From assembly GCA_033002965.1 (NCBI GenBank), contig JAURVB010002122.1, forward strand, positions 1 to 64,000: a DNA stretch of 64,000 nucleotides. Direction: 5' to 3'. The notes beneath the pieces are model-generated. The model was given only the letters and a program-made list of their open reading frames with translations. It had not been told where the DNA came from and ran no database searches. The stretch comes from Piper betle (taxonomy: Eukaryota > Streptophyta > Magnoliopsida > Piperales > Piperaceae). The position numbers and the translations under genes are program-made. Position 1 is the first letter of the stretch; each line of letters begins with the position of its first letter. Positions 12,222 through 27,824 of this stretch are shown one piece after another.

Positions 12222-12495
12222 ACATATTACTTGCATAGTATGGTTATCGGCGGCTTCGACTAGCACATGCCACATAGCGTAGCATGGTTGTCGGAATTCA
12301 CGGCTTATGACTAGCACATGCTACTCGCGTAGCATGGTTGTCAGGATTCCCAACTTACGACTGGCACATGCTAGCTTGCGTAGCACGGTTGTCGAGATTC
12401 CCAACTTACGACTGGCACATGCCACTTGCGTAACATGGTTATTGGGATTTTCGGCTTATGACTGACACATGCTCACTTGTGTAGTATGGTTATCG
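12222..12495. repeat. two-motif minisatellite, right block
   Basis: This continues the array at 10373-10916 with the same CATGGTTGTCGG and CTTACGACTGGCACATGC units, about five copies. It ends just before the (AT)n tract. The continuity across the insert shows that the mitochondrial DNA entered an existing array. Confidence 0.85.
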
Positions 12496-12506
12496 AAAAA
12501 CGCAAA

Positions 12507-12543
<37 letters not shown>

Positions 12544-13165
12544 TCTTAGTAGGGATTTATATAATAGACCCGAAGACAACCTGTGGTAGATCTTATTTTC
12601 AAAAAGATACTCGAGAGATCTCATCCTCGAGGGTTATTAATCTAGAAAATTGATCGATTAAATGACCCGAGCTAAGTGGGATCCAATAAAACACCACTTA
12701 ACTTCGTCTTACAATTTGTAAAAATTAAATCATGTTAGAATAGAACAATAAATCAAGATGCGAGTCCTAAACGGACCTAGTAAAAACTCCAAACATGTCT
12801 TAGCACCTAAACGGTGAGCTCCTACTCCATACCTAATCGTCAGTCATGTGGTGATGGCGACGAGGTTGTAGGTGGGTTGAGTGAGGATAGTGGGGAAAAT
12901 GAGAATGAAGAAAAAGAAGAAGGAAGTTGGGTAAGAAGGATGGTGGTGGCTGAACGGTGTAGTGTCAGAAGTGTTGAATATATAGATGTCAAGGTGAGAA
13001 AAACGAATGGTGAGGTGAGAAAAATGAATGGTTAGTTGAGAAAAATGAATAGTTGATGAGAAAAACGAATGGTCGTCTCGTAATTAAAACTTAACTCTAA
13101 CTGAAAATAATGATCGAACCGACCAGTTCAGATTATAAAACCTGTTCGAATCACGAGGTTTTACA

Positions 13166-13537
13166 CTTTGGCCTAATATGGTCCCTCCGAGGACATAGAT
13201 GGCTAATTGCCCTTAGCCGAGAGCAGCCCAATTTGGCCACCTCTTGCCAGGGCCGGTGACCTAGCCACCCGAGTTGAGCCTAGCCTTCTAAGCTGAATAT
13301 AAGGTAGGCTTGCCACTGTTTGGGTCGGTCGGATTGACTTGACTTATTTTTCACAAAAAATATTAAATCTAACCCTCATTTAAATGAGATGTTTTAAATA
13401 ATTCACTTTTCTTTTTTCTTTTAGTGAATAGAGTATGCTTTTTGAATTACTTGATAATATTAAAATATATTCTTTCTGCACAAGGGATGAGCACTCTGAG
13501 AACGGTGGAATGAGATTGTTGGAGGAGGTTCATATGA
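13166..13537. other. spacer between LTR-derived segments
   Basis: No coding signal is visible. A short GC-rich patch (13180-13300) precedes AT-rich DNA. Confidence 0.4.
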
Positions 13538-14942
13538 TGTTAGAGATCACGCCAAAACGCTCTTACCTATAAAACAATGATCGCAAACGGATAAAATAAA
13601 GTAATACACAAAATATTTTTAAGCGGTTCCCTGAGGCTCAACGTGAGTTCCCACGTAAGTCTACGATGGGTTTGTCCCACAATCCCAATTTGATTGCAAA
13701 TGCCACCTTGAAATGTGTGTTTGAATTTGGATGTTTTAATTTGATTTCTTCTAGTCTTTAAATGATAAAATAAATTTTACCAGACGCATCCGCACGTAAA
13801 CAAATAATAAGGTACCAAGTTTCACTCGAATAAGAGGCCAGGAAGGCCGTGGAATAAGTCTGAAAAGATGAATTAGACCAGACCAAGTTAGTTTAACTCG
13901 GGTCGGATCAGAAAACTAAGTACGCCGGGGAGACAGTGGCGTGAGGTGCGCCAATGCTTGGCCTGTCACGAACGTGAACAGATCGCAGGCGCGGTTAGAA
14001 GAATGCAGGTAGCTGGATCTAATCAGGGCAGGTGGACGCCGGCGAGTGGAGGGCTCCGGCGATGGCGACTACAGACGTTCATGGCTCCGGAGACAGCCAA
14101 GATTGACGGCCCACGACGGGTGGCGGATATTGGTGGGGCTCCGGTGGTCGGAAAGATCACTTTCCGGCCTGAAAACGACAATAATGTTGGTGGCAATAGG
14201 CGGTATCGTCAGTCTTTTACAGGATTTTTCCGTTGACGTCACGTGCATGTGGAGGCAGAACTTGGTTGGGACTTGTAGCCGGGGACTAGGGGAAGCTTTT
14301 GGACGTGGGAACTTCGTCGGAGGTCGCTTGGGTGCAGCGTGGCGGCCTTGGGTTCTTCTTCTCCGGCGGCACTTCGTGGCCAAATTTCTGCAGGATCGGG
14401 CTTCGAACGAGGTAGCGCAGGGCTTTTAATTCAAGAAGGATGTAAGGGCTTCACGATAATGGTCTTGTACAGGCTGGGGACGGCCGGGGTTGACCGTCGG
14501 AAAGTTGCCCTTTGAAACTGCAAAACAATGCATAGGTCAGAATAAACTCTTGATCTCCGTCTCCGACGACGGATCTAGCCACCGGGGATGGCTTCGGTTA
14601 GGTCGTGGCAGCGCTGCGGTGAGGGTCTTCATTCTCGGTTACTGTCCACCGGACTGGATATAAAATACCCTCCGATGGAGCTACACCAATGTTCGCCAGC
14701 GACTTACGTATCTTCGACTAATGGCGGCAACGCTCCGTCAATTGCCGGGGAAGGGGCTGTCCTCTGCTCCTCGTTCCGACTTTTCTAAGAAGCGGTGAAG
14801 GGCATATATAGAGGAGGAGAATGCTTAGAGAATGATCTAGAAAAGAAGAGGCAGCGACGAGGAGGAGATCGGCTCTCCCTACTTCTCCCAACTCTCTTAT
14901 TATTTCCCCTCTTCCCACCTTCATTTTTTTTATGAATGCAAC
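13538..14942 (+). mobile_element. possible decayed LTR (Copia-like)
   Basis: The segment begins TGTTAGAGATCACG and contains TTTTAAGCGGTTCCCTGAGG, a phrase like those in plant Copia LTRs. A GC-rich middle (13920-14800) follows, and a candidate TATA box (GCATATATAGAGG) lies near 14803. TATGA occurs just before the start and again at 14931-14935, but the inferred end does not finish in CA, so the boundary is uncertain. ORFs on both strands (13946-14429) look like GC-rich LTR sequence and not genes. Confidence 0.3.
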
Positions 14943-15700
14943 ATGGGGCGCACATAATCACATAAAATTTTCATATAAACACTTTCTTTTTAGAAAAAAA
15001 ATCATTTTAACATGAACTTTGTCAACAGCTAATCTCTTAAATTTATCATACACTTAAATTGTTGGAGAAATGGCAATGGACATTTTAACTGTACAAAAAA
15101 CCTCATTAGTATGTCACTGATAATAACCAAATAAATATTTTCTCCTGTCCAAATAAATATTTTCTTTGATATCAAATTACCATACAAACCCAATTTTCTT
15201 TTGGTCGATTTTCCAATTTTTGAGCCTTACTTCATCAGTTTAGTATAGAACCATACGTCAGAACTATTAGTAGAATTTAGTCTAACTTTAATTTTTAAGA
15301 ACTATAGTACCTTAATTTTAATAAAATATTACATATATAACAAAATATTTATATGTCGTTACTTTGTGTAACTATGTTTTAAAGCCCACACCAAAGATTG
15401 GTTATTTTAGTTGTATTCCATGAATTTATATCTTATATAAGCGTTTTTTAAATCTAAATCTTTGTATCAAATATCAAACATCTTTAACTGAGTTATAACA
15501 AGAAGTAAACTAAAACTCGACTCATTTAATTTTGATTTGAATATAAAATACAGGCTTCAATTAATTCGAGCTCGCTCAACCTTAATTGGCCAATGAACCC
15601 TACACCTACCCCTACCCAAACCCTATCAAAACCCCAGCCCAAGCCCAACAAATAAAAAGCCCATCTCCACCTCCGCCACATAAAATTTAAAATCTCAATT
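14943..15700. other. AT-rich upstream region of the PP2A gene
   Basis: No gene is seen. AAATAAATATTTTCT occurs twice in close tandem (near 15130-15160). The stretch from 15570 onward becomes C-rich, as is common just upstream of plant transcription starts. Confidence 0.4.
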
Positions 15701-15709
15701 TTACCCTCA

Positions 15710-15720
15710 TATAAATTATA
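15710..15720 (+). promoter_or_regulatory. candidate TATA box of the PP2A gene
   Basis: TATAAATTATA lies 230 bases before the ATG. Transcription would start near 15740-15750, giving a pyrimidine-rich leader of about 190 bases. This is inferred from position and motif only. Confidence 0.4.
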
Positions 15721-15939
15721 TTTCATTTCCCATTTTCCAGTTTTACCCAAAATTTTTTTCAAATCGCCCCCTCCCACCCCAAACCCTAGCGCATCACCGG
15801 CCAAAGATCCGATTTTTCCGGCGACCCCGTCGCCGGCGCCGCCACCACCGCCCCCGGCGCCATGCCCGCCCGATCCACCACCTAATCTGCCGTCCGTACG
15901 GGTCGATCGGTCGCAGGGTGGGGGGTTGAGACGGAGAAG

Positions 15940-19721
<3,782 letters not shown>

Positions 19722-21683
19722 GCCTGTTTATTGTATTGGCATTGTGCATCGACAGGTTCTTAACTTTTCATATCTTATGTAAGCTAGGTAGAAAACTGTC
19801 AAGCGAGGCATCATTGCCAATTTGTTAATTTTCGTTTCATCGTTTACATGTCTTGGTGTAGTTGTTGTGAGTGTATTCTCCTTTATTATTGGCAAAAAAT
19901 TGAAAGAACATGGCCAAAATCCAATCTCCTTTTGAGCTGGTCAGCACATGGAGGTAGTCGTAAATTGTCGTGTCCCCGTCATATAATCTTTTTCTTTTTT
20001 CAACATTCATTTCTATCGAACCATGTTTTGAAAAGGAAACCTCGTTGCAACTGGTATTTGCATGTTATGTTGTTCTGTGCAAGGGCATTTTTAACACAGG
20101 TCGATTGCATCGTAATTTCGTGCAAGGTTGGTCTGTGTATATACTGAATAAGGCACAACCTCTTTGTTAGTGGCAACGATTTTTGTGAGCCTAATTTATT
20201 TGGCAATTTTTACTAGCTAGTGGTGAATTACTAGTCTCTTGATCTTGGTCAAGAGAATATTAAATGGTTTCATTCCTGAATATGAATGACAATGCTTTTA
20301 TTCGGAGATGCCACTATACATAGAAAAATGTTAGTCTGTTTGTTGAATTCTTATTCAAGCATTTTATAATATTAAGTGACGAATCGAGGAACGTGTCCGT
20401 AGAGGTTTCATGTTGAAGACAATCTGCAGATCTTGGCCAAGACAAAGAGATTCACATACCCGTGTCATCTCCACAAATCAAATGGTACAGTGAGGCATGC
20501 TTGCTTGATTTGCATTACCTCTAGGCTCGCATTTAATCCTCTATTCACCTTTTGCTAGTGCTCGAACTGTTTGTTCTTACCTAATCCAAATTCCATAGCC
20601 ATGGATGATGTAACAAAAGAATGTTGACGATCGTATCTTAGCATACAAGCATACAGATGACCAAAACACCTGGTAAGCCTTATAATCCGATCAATGGTTA
20701 GTAACACTTGAAGTACCCAAGACGCCTATCTGGTAGATTTTTCTGAGTCATTTTGGGGGGGGAGGTCGGGGGCGCCAGGAACGAGATGAAGATGGTTTTG
20801 GAGGGCAGTGATAAGGATAATGAGAGGCAGCGTTTGGGCCCTTGAGCCAGCCTGGTTGGGGCCTTTGTCTCTGTATCTGGACGAAAACTAAAAGAACTGA
20901 GTCATCAAATTCCAGAGCTGCTTGAAAGGGACTTTGATTGATATATAATATGCCTTTGTTCTATTGTTTGTCAACTTTACTTGGGTGGCTTTCTTTTATT
21001 CCACTTTTTTTATTTTCTTCATATTCATTGAATTCCAAGCTTGCCCATATCATATCCTTGTCTTAATTTCTTGTTTTTTATTTCATGTTTTTCATAAAGT
21101 CGGATTGTTTAAAAGGCTGGTAGTAGTGTTGGATTTTTTAGGGAGTTGTTCAAACAGTTCGATGGAATAATGGAGGACCCATTAACATTGAGATACATCC
21201 AATACATCAGGCTGGTCTGATTGTAAGTGTACTTTTGTTGTCAGTGGGTACAAAATGTAAATGAAACTAACACAAAATATAATAGTGAAAATTGCTCATG
21301 AGGTGTTGTTTGTTTTCCTGTCTCATGTGATCTCTTCTATTATACTCAGTTGTGCTTATTGAAAACCCATCAAAATCTGACCACAGCCTAATTGAATATT
21401 AAATAAGCACTGAGAGATAGAAGAGAAGAGATGGCCATGGCCAACTTCATATTTGCATTAGCATCTCACATCATGGAGTGTCGTGGTGGACAATTTGATT
21501 GATCATGTACTATTATTTTATTAAGTTTTGCTAGTTGCCCACAAAAATTAAAGGCAAACATGAGACAAGTGGTTGGAAATACACTAGTTTCATAACCATT
21601 AAATATTGAATTTATTTATTTATTGACTTCATCAAGTTGAGTGTTGGAATTGGTCTCACTTAAATGACATAGTCATTAGTGAC
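19722..21683. other. PP2A 3' UTR and intergenic DNA
   Basis: The first several hundred bases are probably PP2A 3' UTR; the AATAAG near 20148 is a weak candidate poly(A) signal. Beyond that no coding signal was found. A G-rich patch lies near 20755-20780. Confidence 0.45.
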
Positions 21684-21979
21684 TAGGGGTGTTAATAGCT
21701 TGATTAAACTCAAATTTATTTGATGTTCAATTTGATTTGATTCAACTTTAACTCAAATCAAGTGATCACAGGTACACCTTTATTCAACTTGATTTTATTC
21801 AAAGTTCGATATTATATATTAGTTAATCTATTTTATATATTTTTATATAATATTGTATATAATGTATAAGGAAAATAATATTTCAATCATGTTCTAATGA
21901 TGATTTTTTGTTTGGTGTATAATTCACACAAAGTTGAATAATTTGATCCTTTAAAGCTAATTTTATTTGAAGTTATACG

Positions 21980-22023
<44 letters not shown>

Positions 22024-22103
22024 GTTGTCTGGTGATTGAAAACAAACAAGCAGTGTTTGAACATAATTGAACTTAACTTAGACAAGTTCAATTAGACCCT
22101 TTA
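21684..22103. mobile_element. hAT-type MITE
   Basis: It starts TAGGGGTGTTAA and ends in a decayed inverted counterpart (TTAGACCCTTTA). It is flanked by TTAGTGAC on the left and TTAGTCAC on the right, an 8-bp duplication with one mismatch, as expected for hAT insertions. The interior is made of degenerate CAACTTGATTTGATTC-like repeats plus a (TA)n tract at 21982-22019. It has no coding capacity. Confidence 0.6.
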
Positions 22104-22399
22104 TTAGTCACCATTTTTACCCTTCGGCAATGATTAGAAATTTGTAATTTCTCAAAAAAATAATAAAATTGAGTTTTGGAAACAATTTAATATTTAAAAA
22201 AGAAAATACATAGTATAATTGCATAAATCTACACTAATCACAATATAATGACGCTTAACCAATTACAAAGATTAAAGGCCAGTAAACCAAATTTGGCTTG
22301 GGTAGAGAGTTGATACACATTAACATAAAATTTTGGCAAAAAAAATCAATGATGTAATTTTCAAATTAGGTTGTTCAGTTCTTAGTTTAAGATGAAAAT

Positions 22400-25066
22400 T
22401 GTAACACCACGTTTTGGCTCACCCGTAAACCGACCCGGAAATATCACCGGCGACCGAACCGTTCGCTAATGTACTGGTTCGGTTAAATCGACCCGGATTT
22501 GCCCTTGGCGTCTTAAGATGAGGATGCAACTTTGAGATACATGAATGGGAACAATTAATTTCTAACGAAGTCCTACATGCATGTAATGATATGCAAACAA
22601 AACAAAACCATTCAACGAGCAAGAAATTTAAATAAAAATTCATTAATATTTACGGAAAAACAAATAGAATCTCCCCTAAAAGTACAATAGGGGCTAACCT
22701 GTCCACAACAAGGGTATATAAATATTTTATCAAAATACGATAAAACATAACAATCTACTATGACATTCAGTCGTTATCTCTTTCGTTTCATCTGAGCCGA
22801 GTCTGAACTTTAAGGCTCCCTACTCATTCACAATTATCCGCTCGTCTCATAAGAAACAATTTATCAAGACAAAAACATTCTAATTATCATTCACACAGCA
22901 TTAACACACCATCATTATACATTACATGTGACAGGTACATGTGTGCGCGGTTTCGTGCTACTCCTCCGCAGTCCCGATAGCTTTCATCGCTTGCATTCCT
23001 CACCTACATATATATAGAAAAATCATCAGTAACGAGTGTTACCGGTCTGAAAAATAACTAATATCAATCTGGCACAGGAGAGCAAACTCTCCTGTTGAAT
23101 GAAAACCATATACTTCCTCAAGAACTCTCATCAAGGCACATATGGGAGTCGTCGCCCTCGGGTCGACAGCGTCCCCCTTTCTTTCTCATTCTCATACCTT
23201 AGTCATTTCTCTATCGCTTCTCGCATCAAATCTCATTCATTTTCGCCCTCTACACCTTCCATATTACTCCTGGCCTTGAGCACGAAGGCCGAGTACTCTC
23301 AGGCAGTCTCGCCTTTAGTACCCTTTGAAACCACAAGTCTAGACATGCGCTGCATTGCAGTACCTGTGAACCTCTTCACACTTCTCCGGATTTGAGGAAC
23401 TCAAAGGTAGAGTTGTCAGGATCCCTCGGGAATGAAATAGCCCGCACACCATTCCCGAGCCCACTATCGACTCACACGTGCCCGCTCGCGTAACATGGTA
23501 GTCGGATTTCCTTCATTCAATCTCTCACTGAAAACGCGAAAACTATACATATATATAGGTCTAGGTTGGGATTCATACAACAGCCCAAAGGCATCGTGAG
23601 CTGGATCTAAAGTTCGAAAACAAACTCGAGGGATCTCATCCTCGAGGGTTATTAATCCGAAAAATTGTTGGCTAAATGGCCCGAGTTAAGTGAGATCCGA
23701 TAAAACGCCACTTAACTCGTCCTGCACATGATAAATCAAATACACAATAGAGTAGCGTAAAAACAGAGAACGAGTCCTAAACAGACCTGGTAGAAGCTCT
23801 AAGTGTGTCCTCGTGCCTAGGCAGTGAGCTCCTAATCCATACCTACACATCGAAACTAAATACTAACGCCTGCTCATGATGCAGTCATACATCCTATATC
23901 ACACATACATCTATCACGCATCAATCAACACACATCAACCTATATCAATTCTAGCAAATCTACTTAGGTTAGTTTGCTTTAGATCATGATCATTACCTAG
24001 TTACCTTAATTAGTTTCTTAGCCTCCATTTTTAACACCGCTCAATCAAACAAATTTCATATTTTATCCTTAATCAATTCTACATTTATACATATAATTAT
24101 AACACGCAATTCACCAATCCTAGCATGCAATTCTAATAATCAATACTTTTAAATAATTAAGTTAAAATAAATTATACCTCGTGTGATTCGTGGCTCGGTG
24201 AGCTCATCCTAATGGTGGTGACGGCAAGGGCGGCTATGGCGGCGATGACCGCCGGCGGCGGCATCGAGTTCGGTCGGGGCAGTTGGTCGTTCCGATCAGG
24301 CCCACGGCCGGCTTCGACGGTGGTGCTAGGTAAGGGGGAAATGTTGGGGAGGTCAAGGGGGTGGTCGTTGAGGTCACGGCGGCGGTGGCGCGGCCCGGAC
24401 GGCGGCAAATCGACAAGGAGAGCGTCGCGGCTTGTGGGGCGATTCCGGCGTTGTGGCGGCAAGACGGTGACCGGGGTTGGTCGGGGCGGCACGACGATGG
24501 CACAGCAAGGCGGGGTGGCGACGATCAGCGGCAGTGTGATGTTGGCGACGAGCACAAGGCGGCGGTAGGGTTTGGGTGGGGAAGTGTCGGGAAAGGAGGT
24601 GAAATACTCCAATGGCAAAATCGTAAATAAGTATTGACTCGATTCTGACTCGAGTCAAAATAATAACTAGTTTGTAATAAATTCTAAAAAAATCTAGAAA
24701 AATATGAAAAAAAATCCCATAAAATAAAACAAACACAACAACATCCAAATGACATGCTCTATAACTAATAACCCACCCGAATATAATCCAACGCATCCTA
24801 ATGTGTTATTCGACCTAAAACTATTTCTACGATCAAACATGTAAAAAGAAAAAAATACTGCATACTTTCATATATTCTGATAACTCATTTCTTACCATCT
24901 TCTCAATGTTATTATCATATATCCAAGTACACCTGACTCTCATCGCTCATAATTCACGGCTGGCCTCGACTCAGCACGCGGTTCATGAAACTGACTCGAC
25001 TCGAACTAATGATTGAACCGACGGGTTCGGTAACGTAAAACCCTGACTCGAGTCACAGGTTTTACA
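22400..25066 (+). mobile_element. solo LTR with perfect target duplication
   Basis: It begins TGTAACACC at 22400, ends GGTTTTACA at 25066 and is flanked by AAAAT on both sides (22395-22399 and 25067-25071). No internal coding region is present, so this is a solo LTR of about 2.67 kb, presumably left by LTR-LTR recombination. The first 190 or so bases match the chromovirus LTR (GGCTCACCCG, CGACCCGGAAAT, CACCGGCGACCGAACC). Later blocks match the solo LTRs at 9643 and 30902. A GC-rich stretch (24200-24570) has overlapping ORFs on both strands that I read as LTR sequence. It ends about 190 bases from the TATA box of the HD-Zip gene. Confidence 0.88.
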
Positions 25067-25189
25067 AAAATTACTGAAAACAAATAAATGGAATCCTCAT
25101 TATTTTGTTTTTCACGAGGTTAATGCTCAAACAACTCAATTTGGATTTGACTTTAATCTAGTTAAATTAAGATAAGTGATCTCACTCTT

Positions 25190-25190
<1 letters not shown>

Positions 25191-25234
<44 letters not shown>

Positions 25235-25235
25235 T
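25191..25235. repeat. (AAT)n microsatellite in the HD-Zip promoter
   Basis: About fourteen AAT units lead straight into an (ATT)n stretch and then the candidate TATA box, so the tract can fold back on itself. Repeat-length variation here would lie within 20-60 bases of the TATA box. Confidence 0.85.
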
Positions 25236-25249
25236 TATATTATTATTAT

Positions 25250-25256
25250 TATAAAA
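25250..25256 (+). promoter_or_regulatory. candidate TATA box of the HD-Zip I gene
   Basis: TATAAAA lies at the end of the AT microsatellite. It is 220 bases before the first upstream ORF and about 430 bases before the main ATG. A C-rich leader (25320-25420) follows, consistent with transcription starting near 25285. Confidence 0.45.
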
Positions 25257-25469
25257 ATTTTTATTGAAAAAAAAGAATAGAAATTCGAAAAAGGGAAGGC
25301 CAATAAAGTCATTTCAACTCAACCTCCCCATTCAAAAGAGACCCACTCCTCTCAACTCCCCCACTCCCATTTCCTCTCCCCCTTCCTCGCCACCACCGAC
25401 GCTCCGCCGCCGCCGGAAAAGATCCAATCTTTGAGATTCCGGCCGACGCCTCTCACCTTCTCCAAAGTG

Positions 25470-25553
25470 ATGGGTGTGAGCTGCCGTCGCTCCTGCACCT
25501 CCCGCACCTCCCCGGACATCCTCAGCACCAGCTTCTTCCGCCACAAGCTCTAG
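25470..25553 (+). CDS. 27-codon upstream ORF in the HD-Zip I leader
   Basis: An ATG-to-TAG frame encodes MGVSCRRSCT...FFRHKL, rich in Ser, Arg and Cys, and ends 130 bases before the main ATG. It is the first AUG in the inferred leader. HD-Zip I genes of the ATHB1 type are known to have a conserved peptide upstream ORF (group CPuORF33) that represses main-ORF translation. This ORF is in the right place and of the right size, but I could not compare the peptide. Confidence 0.5.
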   Translation: MGVSCRRSCTSRTSPDILSTSFFRHKL

Positions 25554-25623
25554 GCTCCTCTGCACCCTCACCTGGGTCGGAACCTGTTTCCTCTGATCTG
25601 ATCTTTCTTTTGGGTTGGGGGGT

Positions 25624-25653
25624 ATGCGCTGTTTCTTGAGGTTCTCCGGTTAG
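25624..25653 (+). CDS. second, 9-codon upstream ORF
   Basis: This ATG opens a frame MRCFLRFSG that stops at 25651-25653, only 30 bases before the main ATG. It would further limit scanning ribosomes. Nothing shows that it is conserved. Confidence 0.35.
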   Translation: MRCFLRFSG

Positions 25654-25683
25654 ACTCGGTGGTGGGAGTGGTGGTTGGGGACG

Positions 25684-27824
25684 ATGGCCGGCGGTGGGGT
25701 GACTTACGGTGGTGTTGGGGGTGTCTTCGTCTCTGGTTCTTGTTCTTCTTCTCCGGCGTTTCATGGTATGATATATAGTTGATGTTTCTTTTTTCCCCTC
25801 TACTTTGGTTTACTTTGGATTTTAGCTTGTTTGATGTGCATAAACATTATTATCTTGCGTGTCTGGCTTAGGATATGTTAGTTTTTTAATTTTATCGAGG
25901 AAAGATTGAATTTCTGTGTGATTGATGTTCTTGAGAATTTCTGTGTAGCTTATTTAGCTAATCCGTTGGAATTTTCCATGATTTGGAATGTTTATTAGCT
26001 TGTGTTCTATTCCAAGTTAAAAGTTTTGTTGTTACTCGCTTGTTTGGTATAATTGACTTTCTCTAAGGTATGATTTGGTTGTTCAAAGAGAAAAGTGTAA
26101 TATATATATACTATCTGTTTCAGTTGTCATCATGAAGCTGTAATTTTCTGGATCTATCTCCAAGTTAAAGTGTTTTTGTGTGAGAGGATTGGTAGGTAGA
26201 ATTTTGTCTGTTTTGCTTGACTTTGTGAGATCGTCTTGTCTGTGTTAGATTCCTATGTGGATGACTTTTGAAGAGGAAATTGACTGATAAATCTTTCGTT
26301 TTTTGCTTGATAGATGTTGAAGTTTAAATTAGTTGACTTCTCTTTGTTTCTGATATTCATTTGTATGCGCGTGCAGGGTCCAGATCTATGGTCAGCTTCG
26401 GGAATGTACATAGGAATTCATCCGATGGACTGTTTTATTGGCCACATGATCGAAATGACACTCCTGATGAGGAGTTGGAAGAGATGTTTCAGCATTCTGA
26501 TAAGAAGAGGAGGCTTACTGTTGAACAGGTGCACCTCCTAGAGAAGAGTTTTGAGGTTGAAAACAAGCTTGAGCCTGAGAGAAAAGTCCAATTGGCTAAG
26601 GATCTGGGCTTGCAACCACGGCAGGTTGCTATTTGGTTCCAAAACAGACGAGCCAGATGGAAGACAAAACAGCTTGAGAAGGAGTATGAAGCGCTGAAAA
26701 CTAAGTTTGACAATCTCAAGGGCAGTTATGAAGGCCTATTGGAGGAGAAAGAGAAGTTGAAGTCGGAGGTAAGCTCTCTCTCTCTCTCTCTCTCACTTAT
26801 TTTTCGAAAGTCTTTTACCTAAAATTTGCAAGTGAAGGAAAAAATTAAAAGTATAAATGAAAATATTAAGAAGCAGAAACTTCCTTCGAGTTTTTGCTTT
26901 ATGATAATTGTCTTAAATTATAAGGATGGAACTGTTAAGCTGATTCAAAAGTGATAAAGGTAATTGCCAGAGATTGAATGTTCTTTAGTACTGTATCACA
27001 AGTTTCATTTAGTACTATGTCAGAAGTACGGCTTCGCAATTTCCCATGACTACCATTGATTGCTAGTCATATTTTCTAGACTTGGAAGTGAATGCTGATC
27101 TTTCACATTTGACATGTGGAATCCTTTTTGTGTAGTCTATTTATTTGAATATGTGATCTTTTTCTCTATTGAAAAATTGGGGTTTTCTAATGACCTTCTT
27201 CCTATAAGAATTCCTTGGAGCGTGCATGTTAAGTAGTAATTCGCGTTTATTTTATTACGAGTAGTTTTTCATTCATAATCAAATAGAAAACAATCTCATC
27301 TTTCAATCTGGGGAGTTGGCAGTTCCTTATTTTCTACTTGGTGGTGGTGGCTCACTAATTGACTTCTGGTTTAGGTTCTTCATCTCACAGATAAGCTTCT
27401 CCTAAAGGAGGGAGAGAGCAATGAGGGCTCCAATTTCAACTCACCAAAATCTCCTTTACAAACAAGGGAAATGTTGGCTGAAAATACCTTGTCATCAATG
27501 AAAGCAGCCAGTGTTCCGCATGTGGCAATTAAACAGGAAGACCTGAGCTCTTCCAACAGTGTTGTCTCCGACTCTGATAGCCCACGTTACATCGAGGGAA
27601 GTGACAAATCTCTAATTGATCGAACCGAATCCTCTGATATCTTGGATTCAGACCAATCTGATGTCCCTAATGGTTCCAAGGAAGATAACAATCTTTGCAA
27701 GACATTGTTCCCCGCTTCCCACTACTTTCTGAAGCAGGAGAATGAGTGCACAGAATTGCAGGGCCATTGTGGCCACCATGGACTCCCTGTGGAGGATGAA
27801 TCACTTTGGCTCTGGGATTACTGA
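25684..27824 (+). CDS. HD-Zip class I homeodomain-leucine zipper transcription factor
   Basis: Coding exons are 25684-25765, 26377-26768 and 27375-27824, joining in phase to give 307 residues. The Gly/Ser-rich N-terminus ([10 protein letters not shown]) precedes an acidic stretch ([10 protein letters not shown]). The homeodomain runs from KKRRL at residue 70 through helix 3 [10 protein letters not shown] (114-123). A leucine zipper follows directly, with Leu at 127, 134, 141, 148, 155 and 162; the last is encoded by exon 3. The homeodomain-zipper pairing and the lack of START or CPSCE features indicate class I, closest in texture to the HAT5/ATHB1 type. These factors bind CAAT(A/T)ATTG-type pseudopalindromes as dimers in the nucleus. 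The C-terminus is acidic and Ser-rich and ends LWLWDY, resembling the class I aromatic activation motif. Intron 2 opens with a (CT)n tract (26774-26794) right after the donor. Confidence 0.93.

Larger units (their letters stand above)
9643..13165 (+). mobile_element. solo LTR, family shared with 22400-25066, expanded by minisatellite and mitochondrial DNA
   Basis: It begins TGTAACACCCC at 9643 and ends GGTTTTACA at 13165. The 5 bases before it are TTTTG and the 5 after are CTTTG, a target duplication with one mismatch. Blocks at about 10070-10240 (CAGTAACGAGTGTTACTGGT) and 12541-12830 (GATCTCATCCTCGAGGGTTA) match the solo LTR at 22400-25066 in the same order. No gag or pol is present. It is about 3.5 kb because it contains an expanded minisatellite, a 1.3-kb mitochondrial insert and an (AT)n tract (12510-12541). 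The small ORF at 12814-13035 is LTR sequence. Confidence 0.8.

Noticed and set aside
10373..12495. CRISPR-like alternation of repeat and spacer
   Set aside because: The spacers are just two recurring motifs and the context is a plant LTR; it is a minisatellite.
13946..14429. GC-rich overlapping ORFs on both strands
   Set aside because: Low-complexity composition, no start context or family match; probably LTR sequence.
24172..24630. ORFs of 89-148 codons on both strands
   Set aside because: They lie inside a solo LTR defined by exact target duplications; the frames stay open because of high GC.
26774..26794. (CT)n after the HD-Zip intron 2 donor as coding sequence
   Set aside because: Reading through gives a Ser/Leu repeat and a stop; splicing at GTAAGC joins the zipper in phase with exon 3.
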